A DNA stretch of 64,000 nucleotides from Dioscorea cayenensis subsp. rotundata (GCF_009730915.1 NC_052475.1:26473016-26537015), one strand, 5' to 3'. Shown: positions 1 to 12,680, counted from the stretch's first letter. The notes: generated from the sequence alone by a model not told the origin. A program made the numbers and translations.

Positions 1-180
1 AGATTGGTTGCCCCAAACGTTCACCGGAGGACGGTGGAGAGGTTGGTTCACCGGAGAGAAGCTGGGAGGTTCATGGGGACTCCAATTGTGACTTCTCTTA
101 CTGCATTGATATGGAGTGACATCTTTGATGCTGTTTCTGGTCAGTCTTCTTGCACCTTTAGACTTATCACTCAATTCTAA
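1..180 (+). other. possible edge exon, unidentified
   Basis: The first 180 bases are more GC-rich and less repetitive than what follows. Frame 1 is open from base 1 to the stop at 178-180. Frame 3 is open to a TGA at 117-119 and reads like a polar, Ser/Glu/Gly-rich tail. Either could be the 3' end of a gene that begins left of the window. A possible donor (GTCAGT) lies near 138. I do not recognise the protein, and the frame cannot be settled from this sequence alone. Confidence 0.2.
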
Positions 181-865
181 TTAACTCTTAATTTGAGCAA
201 AATACATGCATGCATGATCAGCTCTTAATTAATTAACACTTGAAGGTCTATCATTTATATACATGTTTATATTATATATATATATATGCTACTTAATTAT
301 GATGAGTTTTTAACACTTGTTTTGTTGTCTGTTTGTGTACTGAGAGAGTTTGTTGAACTGAAAGAACTTATATAATCTTTTTATTAGTGATGGTTTGCTG
401 TGTGTTTTGATGGATGTGGTCTATTTAATTTTTTTTTTTTGAATAAAGTGAATAAATTACAAATTTATTAGAAAAAAAAAGAGGAACAGAGAGAACCAAG
501 TACAGAAGGAAAATAAACTGAACTGGCAAACAACAATAAGAGAAGCTGGTATCCTCACCATGGATGAGAATAACTATTTAATCTTATGGATTCTGTTTCT
601 TAAAAATGAATTTACAAGTGTTTATAATTAATTAATTTGATTAGTTTTGATTTGGTTTTTTACTGGTCTTGGTTAATTTTTCTCTTGTAAATTTATTTAA
701 GAAATTTACTTCTTTGTTTTTATTGTAAATCAATGGAAGAGATTGAGAAACAAATAAATTTATGAATCTAACCTATTAATTGTCCACAAAATAAGAATTT
801 TAGTTTGGCAGCATTGTGACCCTCTTTAGTCTTTCCATTTCCATGTCCACAAAATAAACTATCTA

Positions 866-867
<2 letters not shown>
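181..867. other. intergenic, no gene seen
   Basis: AT-rich DNA with short homopolymer runs. No open frame resembles a known family and I see no RNA gene. Confidence 0.5.

Positions 868-908
<41 letters not shown>
868..908. repeat. (TA)n microsatellite
   Basis: Nearly pure TA dinucleotide run. It abuts the left end of the inverted-repeat element that starts near 909. A second short TA run sits beyond that element's right end, so the element may have inserted into TA repeats. Confidence 0.9.
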
Positions 909-912
<4 letters not shown>

Positions 913-3367
913 ACCCATCATCTAGGGACGTCCCTAGATTTCAAATCTAGGTGTCACGCCCCGAACCTAACCGGGCACGTGGCAACCGCCACGACGACAA
1001 GAAGTGGGTCCCACAACGGCCCCACTTTCAGGTCGCCGTAAGGCTCAATATAAACCTGTTATCACAATTATATAACTAGAAGACAACATAATAAAATATC
1101 ACAAATAGGGTTCCCTAGTACTAGGAACCCCTAAACACAAGTAGCAAATAATAACAAGACAAACCGGGGTTTTTAAGATACAACCCGAAAAATATAAATA
1201 CAAGAACCACATATAAGGTCAAGTCTAGTGGATCCATAGAGGGTACATGCATACTATAACAAACCTAAATAAGAAGTACGGATAAACCTCTCTCACTGAC
1301 ACAGACAACTCCGTCCAACGTCGCGATCGAAAAAGATAAAAAGGGGAGTGGTGAGTAATGGAGGTTACCCGATGAGTGGTGTCGAGATAGATGTAACAGA
1401 GTGATAAAGTATTTCAAATGGTAATTCAAAGAAATAATAATAGCATATAAAAATCGGGTTCCCAAGTATTCAACATATCAACAAATAACACAAGATTCAT
1501 CAATAGTAAAAGCGGATAACATTTTTAAAACATAATGAACATAGCTCCAAAAAAATACAGTGGCTTAAAACAGCTCCCACACTAATCGTGGCGCGACTAG
1601 TCTGTGGGACCACCAAGGAGTTTTTTTAAAACTTTTTAAAAATTTAAAAGGGTGCCTTTCCTTGGTGTTGCACTCGAGATCCCCTGTGGTGACCCCGGGT
1701 TTCTCACATACGTAACCCCCTCGTCAATGGCTCCGCGCACCTCTTGACTGGGGTAAACCAGGGGTTAACCACGCCGCCTCCCATCGAGCCGGACCGTGGA
1801 ACCCCACATCGCAGATGTCGGACTAAAGTCCCACTGTCACCATCAAAAACTAAATGCCACAATATAGTTCATTCCAATTTCCAATTCAAAGAATTCATCA
1901 TACAATGTTTAAAACCAGAAAATGTATATCAAACCATGTTCCATTTGCATATAAATGTGGAAATATACATCAAACCATATCTCATTTGCATATAAACACG
2001 GAAATGCAAGTAAACATGTTTGTTTCAAATAAATAGGTATAAGCATTCTAGTTTAACCATTTCAAGTAGATTCAGTACTCAAAAATATATATATCAAAAA
2101 GAAGTCAATTTATCATCAAGTTTATGTGATAAAAATACATGAAGAAATACTTTAGTACTCTTTATTAAATCTATGCAATTATAAATTTAACCACTCACGT
2201 AACCAGCTCGTCCCTCGTCCCCGAGACGCACTCATCTGATCGGGCGAGCTCCTTCCCCTGGAGGACGCTCGCCACCTAGATACAAGCGAGGGAATTCAAA
2301 TTCTAATGAACATAAGAATGATAATCACAAGAAAATGTATAAAAATACGATTATACATGTCTAATACAAAAACATTAGGGTTTTAGGGCAAAAACATCGT
2401 CATTTTGGATCTAAACGATCTCGGAATGGAGTAAAACTAGTTCCAATGAGTTCGAGGGGTAAGAAGAGCTTCAATGTGGACCAAAAGAAATACGAGATAA
2501 GGCTCAAAATTTTCAGTGCTACAGTAATTTCGAATTTACTACAGAACTCGAACCTTATACTATGGTTTTCTCCCCAATTTACAACTCTAAATCAAAAAAA
2601 TTTTTCTTCTACAACATTCTCATACATGCATTATAAATCATTGGCTTCAATTTAAGCCTATGAATCATCATATTCATGGAGAAATCGAAATTTTTTTATA
2701 TTTCTAAAAAAACAAGGAAATACGGGTGAAATACAAAACAAAAAAACATTGGATATAAGGCTTACCGGATTCGGGAGTGAGAGAGGAATAAGTTTGGTAT
2801 TGAAGTTCGCCGGAAATTCTCGCCGGAAAATTTTTTTTTCTTCTAGGGGTATGCTCGGCCGAACAAGAAGAACTAGAAGCAAGGAAGCAAGAAATGAAGA
2901 AGGAAAAGAAGGTTCCAGGTTTTTTTCTCTCATTCATTTCATTTTTAAATAGGAAATGACCTAATTGCCCTCTTAATAGAAAAAAATCATATAAAATGGA
3001 TCCAAATGACGGAATTGCCCCCGATTTTTCACATAAAACTACTATGCAAACATGCAAAAATGCCACTACTACTAAATGACCATTTTACCCCTAATGCAAG
3101 CATAAAAATCTAAATAGGCCCGAGGTCTAAATCAGGACAGGGTACAACACTAGGGATGTCTATAGTAGCCATCGGATGAAAATCTGACGGCTCTTATCAT
3201 TATGAACAGTAGAAACCGCGTTCTACAGTGTTGTACAGCGATCATGAACAGTAAAAAGGTGTACGGTGTTTATATAATCAATCAACCATCGGATGATGAT
3301 CCAACGGCGTAGATTTAAAACGTCCCTAGATTTCAAATCTATGGACTTACTTAGATGATGTTTTCCC
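909..3367. mobile_element. TIR element (MITE-like) split by a later insertion
   Basis: The left end (from 909) and the reverse complement of the right end (to 3367) share CATCATCTA followed by related sequence: GTCC, a TAGATTT core and AAATCTA. This gives an imperfect terminal inverted repeat of about 40 bp. Without the 2.2-kb insertion at 952-3149 the element would be only about 260 bp, a typical MITE size. The part right of the insertion (3150-3367) holds sub-repeats built around GAACAGTA and CCATCGGATGA. Superfamily is not assigned. The target duplication cannot be read because both flanks are TA repeats. Confidence 0.6.
952..3149. mobile_element. solo-LTR-like insertion with 5-bp target duplication
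   Basis: The segment begins TGTCACGCC and ends GTACAACA, so it has the TG...CA (TGT...ACA) ends of a long terminal repeat. It is flanked on both sides by CTAGG (947-951 and 3150-3154), a 5-bp duplication as retroviral-type integrases make. It is 2,198 bp long and contains no gag-pol open frame. The simplest reading is a solo LTR left after recombination; a non-autonomous LTR element is the alternative. Its GC-rich patches (952-1030, 1640-1830, 2200-2280) contrast with the AT-rich surroundings. Confidence 0.6.
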
Positions 3368-4667
3368 TATATATATACATATTTGAGAAATATATAAAGT
3401 TGGATATCTCTATCTTGCGTGTGTTTTATCTAACCCTTTGTCTTGCTCAAAATGTCCAAAATATTTAAAAACAAGGTACTGTATATCCGAACTTTGTATT
3501 AAAAAATCTTTATAAAAAATCCAAACATCAATTTTAAAAAAAAAACATAATGGTGGTAAATCAGGTTTTTTTTAATAGTTTTCTCAATGCCTATCAATTT
3601 GCCAATATTAATATACAGTATCAAACAGTAAAATAAGAGAATCTTATGCTGTGTAAATAGTGGCTTAACTATTTTGTTAAAAAAGAAAAGAAAAAATGCT
3701 GGTCCATTTAAATAAATTTTGGTAACATATTGGTATAATATTATGGGTTATGTGGAAATATATTATTTGGTATAATATTGACATAATATGGTGTGTTTTA
3801 TAAAATATATTTTTTATCTTTTCGTGCTATACTATATCAATTATTTTTTATATTTCTTCTGCAGTTTATTTTAGTTAAATTAAATGTGTTCTTTTATATA
3901 TAAAGACATGGTGTCTGTCATTGACCTTACTGTACAACATTAATGAATTTTTTTCATAATAATAACTGATTTTTATCTGTTCTACTAAGATAAAGCAAAC
4001 ATAGTAGAATAATTTTATTAGAAAAATAATTTATTAATTTATTTTAAGTTTTATTTATTTTATTTTATTTTTGAAAATTTCACCTATGCACACACTTGGA
4101 AACATGGACGTTTATAGTTGAGATAAATCATGAATAACTACTTCAATTTTATTCCACTCAATACAATGATATATACGGCCTTTCACCACTTTATTATTTA
4201 TGATGTTTTTTTAAAATAATTTTGATAATTTCTGATCTCAATTAATGTTATAAGAGAAAATTGATATCTCAAACCCCACGTGATGGGGGAAAATGTTTAT
4301 ATCTTTTTAATGTGTATGTGGGATTTATAATTAACACGAATGTTATTCTATTAATTTTTTAATTACTTTAAATTTAATTTAGTTTTAAATTATTTTTATA
4401 ATAATTTAAAATTAAATGGATTATAATATTCTTATTTGAATCCTACCAAATATTAATCGATAATTTTAGGCAATAATTTGTTTTAAATTTAAATAGAGTT
4501 GAAAAATACTATATATAGATCTAGGTTTCCAATTTAATGTTTTTTTAATACCTAGCCTCCATGAAGCGAGCGGAATTGAAAGTGCCGTGATTTCTTTAAA
4601 ATGTAGATCTCTATACTAATCTACTAGAGTTAAAGGTAAGTGATTAAAATAATATAATTAAACAATT
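3368..4667. other. AT-rich intergenic, no gene seen
   Basis: Strongly AT-rich, with many poly-A/T runs and no coding pattern or recognisable RNA gene. Confidence 0.5.
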
Positions 4668-5031
4668 TCTAACATAGAAACTAGTTTATACTTTGAATTT
4701 CAAAAATCTTATGGATAATTATTACATAATTAGATGTAATTAATATTTTTTAATTATTAATATTATAAATAATATAAATAAAAACTTAAATGCTATTAAA
4801 AAATTAAAATTGTTCCTTTCTAAGATTATACATCTAAACAACTCATATTATAAAAACTATTTTATATTTTGGATTTCAAAAGTCTTATGAGCATTTATTA
4901 CATAAATAATTAAGTGTAATTAATGTTTTTTAATTATTAATATTATAAATAATATAAATAAAATTTAAATATTATAAAAAAAATCAAAATTATTCTTTAA
5001 AACGCTCTCAAGAGTAGATTATACATCTACT
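4668..5031. repeat. two-copy tandem repeat of about 185 bp
   Basis: Copy 1 spans about 4668-4841 and copy 2 about 4842-5031. Both contain the same order of blocks: a TTTCAAAA.TCTTATG block, TTACATAA.TTA, a TTTTTTAATTATTAATATTA block, a run of AAT.ATAAATAA, and GATTATACATCTA at the end. The long AT block is offset by about 180 bp and the terminal block by about 193 bp. The copies have diverged and differ by small indels. Confidence 0.7.
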
Positions 5032-5408
5032 TTAATAATATGTATAAATATAAATAATACTCTACCTTAAAATTTTGTAATTTTGAAAAATAAATAAAGA
5101 TAGAGAGTGGATGGCAGGACATATATGCATTGAATGACCCGGAAATTGAGATGGTTGGTATTCTGTCAAACACTTTCATTTTCATTCATTCATTCATTCA
5201 TTTGATCTCATCTCATGCGTTCATCATCATCATCATTATTATTATGTCAAACACTTCATCTGCATTCTTATGTATTAATTAATATTCATTATTTAATTTT
5301 ATTTACTTTATTGGCCCACGTCTTCCTGGGAATTATGCACACCAAAACGATGGTGGTCACGACGTGGGGACTCCTTTTCTCTCTCATCATTTCATTCTCT
5401 CTATCTCT

Positions 5409-5411
<3 letters not shown>

Positions 5412-5440
<29 letters not shown>
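5412..5440. repeat. (TA)n microsatellite
   Basis: A run of about 14 TA units in AT-rich intergenic DNA. Confidence 0.9.
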
Positions 5441-5443
<3 letters not shown>

Positions 5444-5750
5444 ATTTTAAAATTTAAATATTATTGGCTATTTACATGGGTAAGGTCATTTATTTTATTT
5501 AAATTAAATAATATTCAAATTTGATCCATGGACTCTACCAATTTTGTTTGCTTTATTTTTAACCTTTGTCATTTTAAACTTCATAATAATGCTTGGTTTT
5601 TATATAATAATAATGTCTAGTGGTTTGTAAAATGTAAAATGATTTTTTTTTTTTTTTAATGAGTTAATAATTAAACTTTGAAATCTTAGACAAATATTCT
5701 CTTAAATTTTTGTAACATTGTTCCAATATGGCATGAGCACCTTAGCACTT

Positions 5751-5798
5751 CGTGGGCCCCACTTCTCCACTCTTAAGTGCAAGTGGGCCCCACTTATA
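5751..5798. promoter_or_regulatory. paired GTGGGCCCCAC boxes upstream of the DUF707 gene
   Basis: The motif GTGGGCCCCACTT occurs twice about 33 bp apart (near 5752 and 5785), in DNA that is otherwise AT-rich. GTGGGNCC and GTGGNCCC are consensus sites of class I and class II TCP transcription factors in plants. The pair lies about 0.8 kb upstream of the DUF707 start codon. That the sites act on this gene is inference. Confidence 0.35.
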
Positions 5799-6540
5799 TG
5801 CTCTTTCTCTTTACCTCTACCTCAAAAGAAGATAATAGAGCATACTAATACTAATACACATGGGTTTAGTTGCAAATCACACACTTCAAACTTTTTTTTT
5901 ATCTTTCTTATAAAAAACATTATTTTAAAAAAAAAATTCACCCTAGATTATTACTGAATATATATATAGATGTAATATATTTTTTAAAACAATACATTTT
6001 TTTAACATCAGGTGATAAATATCTCCATTTAAAATTAATAATTAGGGACGTGCAAAAATATGGAGTACATCCATACGCTTAATCTTGCGTAAATTTTGAT
6101 TCTAGATCTTTTATAAATAAAAATTTTACTATAAAAGATTCAGTACTAATTGGTCAAAAGACTGTTGGCCAATATAATTTTTTTCACTTGACATATTAAA
6201 TAAAAAAATAACAATAGATTATATCAAATTTTTTTAAAATCACAAAAATAATAAAAAAAAAAGAAAAAAAAAATAGATTCTTTTAAGTTTGCAATACGTT
6301 ATGTATATGCTAGAAAACAACATAGTTCAGGGATGTTACTGCAAATAATTCCCTTTCTCTCTCTCTCTTATTTTTGGTTTGGTTTCTCTCTCTGTTCCCA
6401 CTCGCTTTAAGACACCGCTTATGCCTTTTTTTGACTGGAAGTGCATAAAAGCAATGAAATAAATATGCACAAAACTGAAACCATAAGAAATCTCTATTGA
6501 GATTCCTCTTCCTCTTCTTTATCATCTTTTCCTTTGCTTC

Positions 6541-6575
6541 GTTCTTCTTCTTCTTCTTCTTCTTCTTCTTCTTCA
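6541..6575. repeat. (TTC)n microsatellite in the 5' leader
   Basis: About eleven TTC units lie just before the DUF707 start codon, after a CT-rich stretch at 6350-6370. Pyrimidine-rich leaders are common in plant genes. The run creates spurious poly-Ser and poly-Glu open frames. Confidence 0.85.
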
Positions 6576-6583
6576 ACTGTTAG

Positions 6584-9500
6584 ATGCCCACAGAGAGAAA
6601 AGAAGCAATTTTTGAGTTGGTATGCCTCTTTTTCAGGGAGTTTAATATCTAGTTTTCTGGTGTTGTTTTTGTTCTTCATTTCCTGTGCTCTTTGTTTTGA
6701 TAACTTTCCCCTTTCTCAGTTTTGGTTTGCTTGCAGGGTTTTGACAGCGTTTCATGGAAGATGAAGCTCTTTCATTGTGTGAGTTTCAATATTACTATTC
6801 TTGTGCTTCGTCTTACTTTTTTCAGTTGTGAGCTTTTTGCCTGTCTTTATCTCTTGTTTGATTCTTGGGTCCTGTTATTTTGGTGGAACTGTCTCAAAAT
6901 TTTAACTTTTTTATGCAAGTCTGGCATGTGATTGTTTCATTTGTGATCAAGTTCAAGTTTTGATTTGATGTAAAATAGTGTCAAAGGTACAATTTTTTGC
7001 CTTTTTTTTTTCTTGCTTGTTTTGTGAGATTTATCTGTGGTTATCTGTGGCTATTTCAATCCATTTTTTATTCAAGGTGAATGGTTGTGAGGTTTTATGA
7101 ATGAATTGATGCATTCTCAACATATAGGTAACACATAAGCAGTAATCATATTTGCATCTCTAATATGATTCTCCGGTTGCTTCTAATTAAATGGTTATTT
7201 TAATTTTCTCTTTTAAGTAAGAATCAGTGGTTTGCTTGAAGGAATGTTATCAATTTTTAATTTCTTTTTATTTGTTTTTTGGTTGTTGAAGTATTCAGGA
7301 TGGTATAAAAAAAATGCTACTATAAAAGGACTCCAAAGAAAGATTGATTATTTATACGACTTAGTTTAGTTTATATGCAGAACATGTTTTTATTGAATAA
7401 AGAAACTTCAGTGAATGTTGGAACTTCTGAATTAATTTCTATATCTGGACGATTATGCAGACTCTGTTTTATCTACAGATGTGTGCTCTGTTCATCTGAT
7501 TATCTTGGTGCTCCATTATTTATCTATTTTATTTCATATGGACAGGGCTCCCTCCTCACAGATTCCATGAATAAGAGACCATGCTATCGCAACTTTGTTA
7601 CTCTTGCAATTTTCCTCTCTATGGCTTTCCTTGTTGGGGGCCCTTTTCTTGTTAGTGACTACAAACAGGTACATTTATTTCCTTTTCATGTTATCCTAAT
7701 GATGCTTTAAATATTTCTGTCCACTCCTGTATAAATTTCATTTTAACAGAGTTAAGTTGCAACAAGCAACGCAACCATGCCTACTATGAACCATTAAATG
7801 TACCCTTTATGCTTTCTTTGGTATAGTACACCAGTGAAACAGTAACAGAAATCTCTGTCTTGATAAATAATGAGAACAAAACCTTTTAGCTGAGACTGCT
7901 TCATTGGCTTTGCAGAAATTACTGGGATGGGGAATGACTGATTCCTTTCGGAGCAAGAAGGGTAATTTATGCGAGGTCCTGGTCATTCTTTTCTAAATCT
8001 TTTGGTGTTGATCATGTTCTTTCTTTGTAAGCACTTACATTTCCCTGTTAATTATTGTATTGGTTTCAGAGTCAATGCAAGCCTTCAGGGAGTGAGCCAT
8101 TACCGATAGGTATTGTTAGCAGCACAACAAACTTGGAAATGCGACCACTATGGGATTCTGCGCAATCTTCCCAAAGAAAGGTTTGTGAAAGTATTCCCTA
8201 TTCCCTTGCTATGAAAGAACACTGTGTGATGTTTGGCTTAGTTTTTTATACTTAAAATATGTAACCTATTTTCTCCTTCCATTTTAGCATAACAAATCCA
8301 ACGTTTTTTACATTACCATTAAATCTGAATTAGGATTTTGTTTTGTTTTGTCACTCTCGAATGCTTGTGGATGTTTCTAATGAATTCTAGTTTTTTTTAC
8401 AGTTCAAGTTCTTTTCTTGGATTTTATATTTGTTTTCATGGTTAGTGTTAACTACACTTAATGTAACATAAACCAGGGAAGTGAAAAGGGTGCAAAGAGC
8501 TTGTTAGCCATTGCAGTTGGGATAAAGCAAAAGGAAATTGTCAATCAAATTGTTAAAAAGGTATGTATTTTCGTGTAGTGGATGCCTTTTTCCTGCTCTA
8601 CAATTCATGATTCTTATCCCTTTTTGTATGAATTTCTTCTCTGATTATTTAGTTCATTATTTTCAGTTCTCTCCCAGTAATTTCACTGTTATGCTTTTCC
8701 ATTATGATGGTGTTGTGGATGAATGGAGAGACTTGCACTGGAGCGATAATGCATTGCATGTTTCTGCAATAAATCAAACCAAGTGGTAGAGGCTTTTCTT
8801 TTCTCTTAAGGTTCTTGTTGCTTGTGTTTATAATTTGTATATGTTTGTTCCTGTAGGAGCACCATTTATTTATTTACTTATTTTGTGATTATAGGTGGTT
8901 TGCAAAGCGTTTCTTACATCCAGATATTGTTGCCGAGTACAAATATATTTTTCTCTGGGATGAGGATCTTGGGGTAGACCATTTCCATCCAGGACGGTAT
9001 GTGCAATTTTATGTGGGACAAACCTAATCTTAAGCCTCAATTTTGAAGTTTTATCAAGGAATGGAGCTTTTTCTAATCTTCGGGGTTTTTTTAACCTGGT
9101 TTTTCTTATTACATCCACCTTTTTTATGCTTAAATGTTCAATCCATGCTCTCCTCAAGTACTTTGTACTTATACATGACCAATGATCTTTAATGCGACAA
9201 AGCTTTATGATATGATTGCGAAGAATCATATTTCACTACTAAAGATGTGTGGCATAAGAACTCAGACATCATTAGAATTTGAATTACTTAAGAAACATAA
9301 TCAACTATCTGCAGTTATTTATCAATTGTTGAGAGGGAAGGATTGGAAATATCGCAACCTGCATTGGACACTAGTAAATCTGAAGTGCATCATCGAATTA
9401 CTGCACGGAGACGGAAAGGCGATGCTCATAGGTCTGGTCTTATTTTCCTTCTGATTCTGTTGAACAATGTCATTCCTTATGTGTCTGCTTCTAGTCCTAT

Positions 9501-11080
9501 TGCTGAAGTTTAAGAATTTCTTTTCCTTGTGTTATATAAACAGAAGGATGTACAAGTTCAATGGTGGCGGTAGATGCTATGAGAACAGCACCGCTCCTCC
9601 ATGTACTGGGTAGGATTAATCTTTATAATACCTTCTATGAATTTGTAGACTCATTAGCCATGTTGATGCGGGCATTGCATTGATCAACTACAATGATGGT
9701 TGATTCCAAGTGCTCTAGATCACCTTATTGACATCAAGATGACTAATTTTAGGATTATATATTTCGTAGAGGTTTGATTATGTATCACTTCTACAGGTGG
9801 GTAGAAATGATGGCACCTGTATTCTCAAGAGCCGCCTGGCGATGTGCTTGGCATATGATCCAGGTATTCGGGCAACACTCAGTGTGTATTTCACTATTTA
9901 CTATTTTCACTTCTGATCAGCTAGTTCACAATGAACAGTATGAAATAATGGTAGCAAATCTTGATGATGTAATTTTTTTTTTTTTTTACTTCTCTGCAGA
10001 ATGATTTAATTCATGCATGGGGCCTAGACTACAAGCTCGGTTATTGTGCTCAGGTAAAGAAAAAAAAAACTTTTCTATTCAACCACTATATGTCTGTATA
10101 CATTTGTGTCACAAATAACGAATCTAGAATTCTTCTAAAGGGTGATCGAACCAAGAAAGTTGGAGTCGTGGACAGTGAATATATAGTCCATAGAGGCATC
10201 CCAACCCTCGGTGGCTCTTTTGCTTACAAGGTAACTTCATTTACTGATATCCATGTAGTGTGGTTCTTGTGAATGTCTGATTTTTTGGAATATGAGCATC
10301 TCCAAACAGACTTATTTTTTAACTAGCTGTGGTCATAATCTCCGGAGTTGCATGTTGTAGATATCAATGAAAGTTTGCTTATTGTAATCATGTACAATTT
10401 TGCAGACAAATGAGGAAACACCCGGCCCTTTAACCCAATCGGAAATATATAGCTCTGGAATGGGGGTAAGTTTCTGACACCTTCCTTATGTTGTGTTAAC
10501 ACAAACCAACAGTTTTCTGTTTATATTGTAGCTCCGGTCCCGATCATCTGACTCCGAAGATAGATCAGCAGTGAGTTCCATTTTTTTTCCCAGTTATCTG
10601 TGTGCCGTTGATTTAATATCGTTCATTCAACCAAACACTTATAGATGCTGACTGTTTTAGTTAATCTTGCAGCTTCATTCCAGATCCTCTGCCACTGATG
10701 ACAGATCGGCGGTAAATATTTAAATTTTTTTTATTCAATGACTGCCTTCACATTTGGTCCCTTGTTTCATGCTTAATTGGGAAGTATAGCATTGGGGAAA
10801 TAAATGATCAGAGCAGGATGAAAGTTATGATGAAGTTAAGGGAAAGCTACTCAGAATCTGAGAAATACAGGCTTAGAAACTTCAAACTTGAACAATTGAA
10901 CTCTCATGGCATACCTTGAAATGTTTATCCTCGAGAACTGATTCTATGCAGGTGAGGACTAGATCGTATGCCGAGCTGATCATCTTCAAGCGGAGATGGG
11001 ACAATGCAATAGCAAATGATAGCTGCTGGACAGATCCGTATCCGGAACCAGCAGAGAAAAACAAGAAGCCAGCACTATAA
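6584..11080 (+). CDS. DUF707 family membrane protein
   Basis: Seventeen exons join in frame to a 445-aa protein: 6584-6619, 6737-6778, 7546-7668, 7916-7975, 8070-8180, 8477-8560, 8667-8785, 8895-8996, 9315-9431, 9544-9609, 9797-9863, 10000-10053, 10141-10230, 10406-10465, 10532-10570, 10673-10711, 10952-11080. All junctions are GT-AG and phase-consistent. Family hallmarks are a single N-terminal membrane segment (about residues 37-56), the PLWDSAQSSQRK stretch, NFTVMLFHYDG, KYIFLWDEDLGVDHFHPGR, and a Cys/Trp-rich WVEMMAPVFSRAAWRCAWHM region. DUF707 proteins are sometimes labelled lysine-ketoglutarate reductase trans-splicing related. They look like Golgi type II proteins, but their biochemical role is unproven. 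A TAG directly precedes the chosen ATG; starting at Met 6761 (MKLFHC) is possible. Exons 15 and 16 are duplicates of each other. Confidence 0.93.
10532..10711 (+). repeat. duplicated 39-nt microexons of the DUF707 gene
   Basis: Exon 15 (10532-10570, LRSRSSDSEDRSA) and exon 16 (10673-10711, LHSRSSATDDRSA) are both exactly 39 nt and phase 0. They match at 27 of 39 bases and 9 of 13 residues. Each can be skipped without changing the frame. The last exon opens with a related VRTRSYAE sequence. Confidence 0.8.
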
Positions 11081-11435
11081 TTAGGACAATCATTTAGCAG
11101 CTAAAGCATATTTCACTAATTTATGCAATGCAGACACCCAAAAGAGAAACCACTGCAAACATGAATTCATGGGGCGTTTTAGGTATAGGTTTGGTTTGAT
11201 TGTGTTTTGATTTCAAAACTTGTGAAAGTGCACAGTTATTACAAATTTGTACAGATCCTGTGTATGTAAAGTTGCAGTGAATATAATTTGCATAGGTTAT
11301 TCTTTCTTCAGAGTTATGCTGAGTATAATTTATCTGACAATGTTTTGTGTTTTTTCATATATTGTCACAACCACTAGAATTGTTATCTGGTGAAACATTC
11401 TTGGCAGACTTGTGCAGATCCCGTGACTTCTTTGT

Positions 11436-11441
11436 AATAAA
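11436..11441 (+). terminator. candidate poly(A) signal of the DUF707 gene
   Basis: An AATAAA hexamer lies 356 bp after the stop codon in AT-rich 3' sequence. Plant signals are loose, so the cleavage site is only approximate. Confidence 0.3.
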
Positions 11442-12660
11442 TTCAAATTTTCAAAATTGTACTGAAGAAGTAGATATTTGATTAAAATTTATTTATTTGA
11501 TTAAAATTTTTATGAAGATAATAAATATAACTTTGAAAAAAAAAATTTAAATTAATAAATTCTCAATAATACCAAACTAATCAAAACATTCATAAAATTC
11601 ACCATTGTGCAACCTGTAGCTTCATCATATTTTGGGAAGAGCTGCTTCTTGATGATGAAGAGCTAGAGAGAATGAAGACCCTGTTTTTTAGCTTTCTCCA
11701 TAAACGTCAATGAGGAGATGAAGTGGACGTCGGAGTGCCAAGGATTCCGGGAAGATTACTCCGTTGATGATGGGAGTTATTTGTTTGAGAAATGGCGAGA
11801 GGAGAGGACACAATTATTGGTTATTGGACACACTAATCCAAAACAAAATAGATGCGGCACAACATATAACCAAAAAGAAAAAAAGAAAAGAAAAGAAAGC
11901 CAAACAATATAAGTGAAGCCAAAAACAACAACAGTTACTTCTCAAAGATTCTAATTATTTTCCCACAACACCGGAAAAGCCACCCCAACATTGCTCCTTC
12001 TACTGCCCAACGCAATGGAACAAAGTTCTAATTCAAAAACTATCACTTGAAATTAAATAAAAAGAACACAAATATTCAATAGATTGGTTCCCTCTTATAA
12101 ACGATTTAGACGAAAGACAAAAATAGTAAATAAAACTAAAATAATAAATAAATTAAAAAATTAAAATAATAAATAAAACTAAAATAATTATAAAATACTA
12201 AATAAAAACTAATATAAAGGGCTAAATTTAAATTACTAAAAATCTTAAATTTATCTAGCAAATCCCGTGACTTCAAAGGAAAACATACTGCAAACAAACA
12301 GACTAGCAGTAGTGATATCAAATCAACAGCCCTGTTCCACAAAAAGAAGGTTCAAGGTACAAAAGCTGAGAATCTCATAGTAAAATTGACCGTTTGGAAA
12401 TCAGACAAATACATGGTTGAAATAACATCAACAAGACCTCAGATTGTAGTAATGTACTACAATCTACAATCTTTGTAGAAATAAGGCAGACAAGGAAACT
12501 ACTAAAGTGGTAACATGAATTCATAGGCACAAACATTCTAGATATAAGGCAGACAACAAACTGGTAATTATTAGTTAACCCTCAATTTTCCTGTCAACAA
12601 TATCACACCTCTCTTTACAATAATAAAGCTAATATCAATTGAGAAAAAGAAAGCAAAGGA
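11442..12660. other. convergent intergenic spacer, AT-rich
   Basis: This spacer separates the 3' ends of the DUF707 (+) and SEC24 (-) genes. At 12120-12220 it contains a degenerate A/T minisatellite with AATAAATAAAACTAAAATAA repeated about 40 bp apart. I see no gene. Confidence 0.5.
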
Positions 12661-12674
12661 CACAGAAGATGCAT

Positions 12675-12680
12675 TTTATT
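12675..12680 (-). terminator. candidate poly(A) signal of SEC24
   Basis: The plus strand reads TTTATT here, which is AATAAA on the minus strand, about 225 nt after the SEC24 stop codon. Confidence 0.4.

Noticed and set aside
2446-3066. overlapping frames of 69-120 aa
   Set aside because: They fall within the LTR-like element on both strands, are low complexity, and match no gag, pol or other domain.
6494-6764. poly-Glu and poly-Ser open frames on both strands
   Set aside because: They are produced by the TTC microsatellite in the DUF707 leader.
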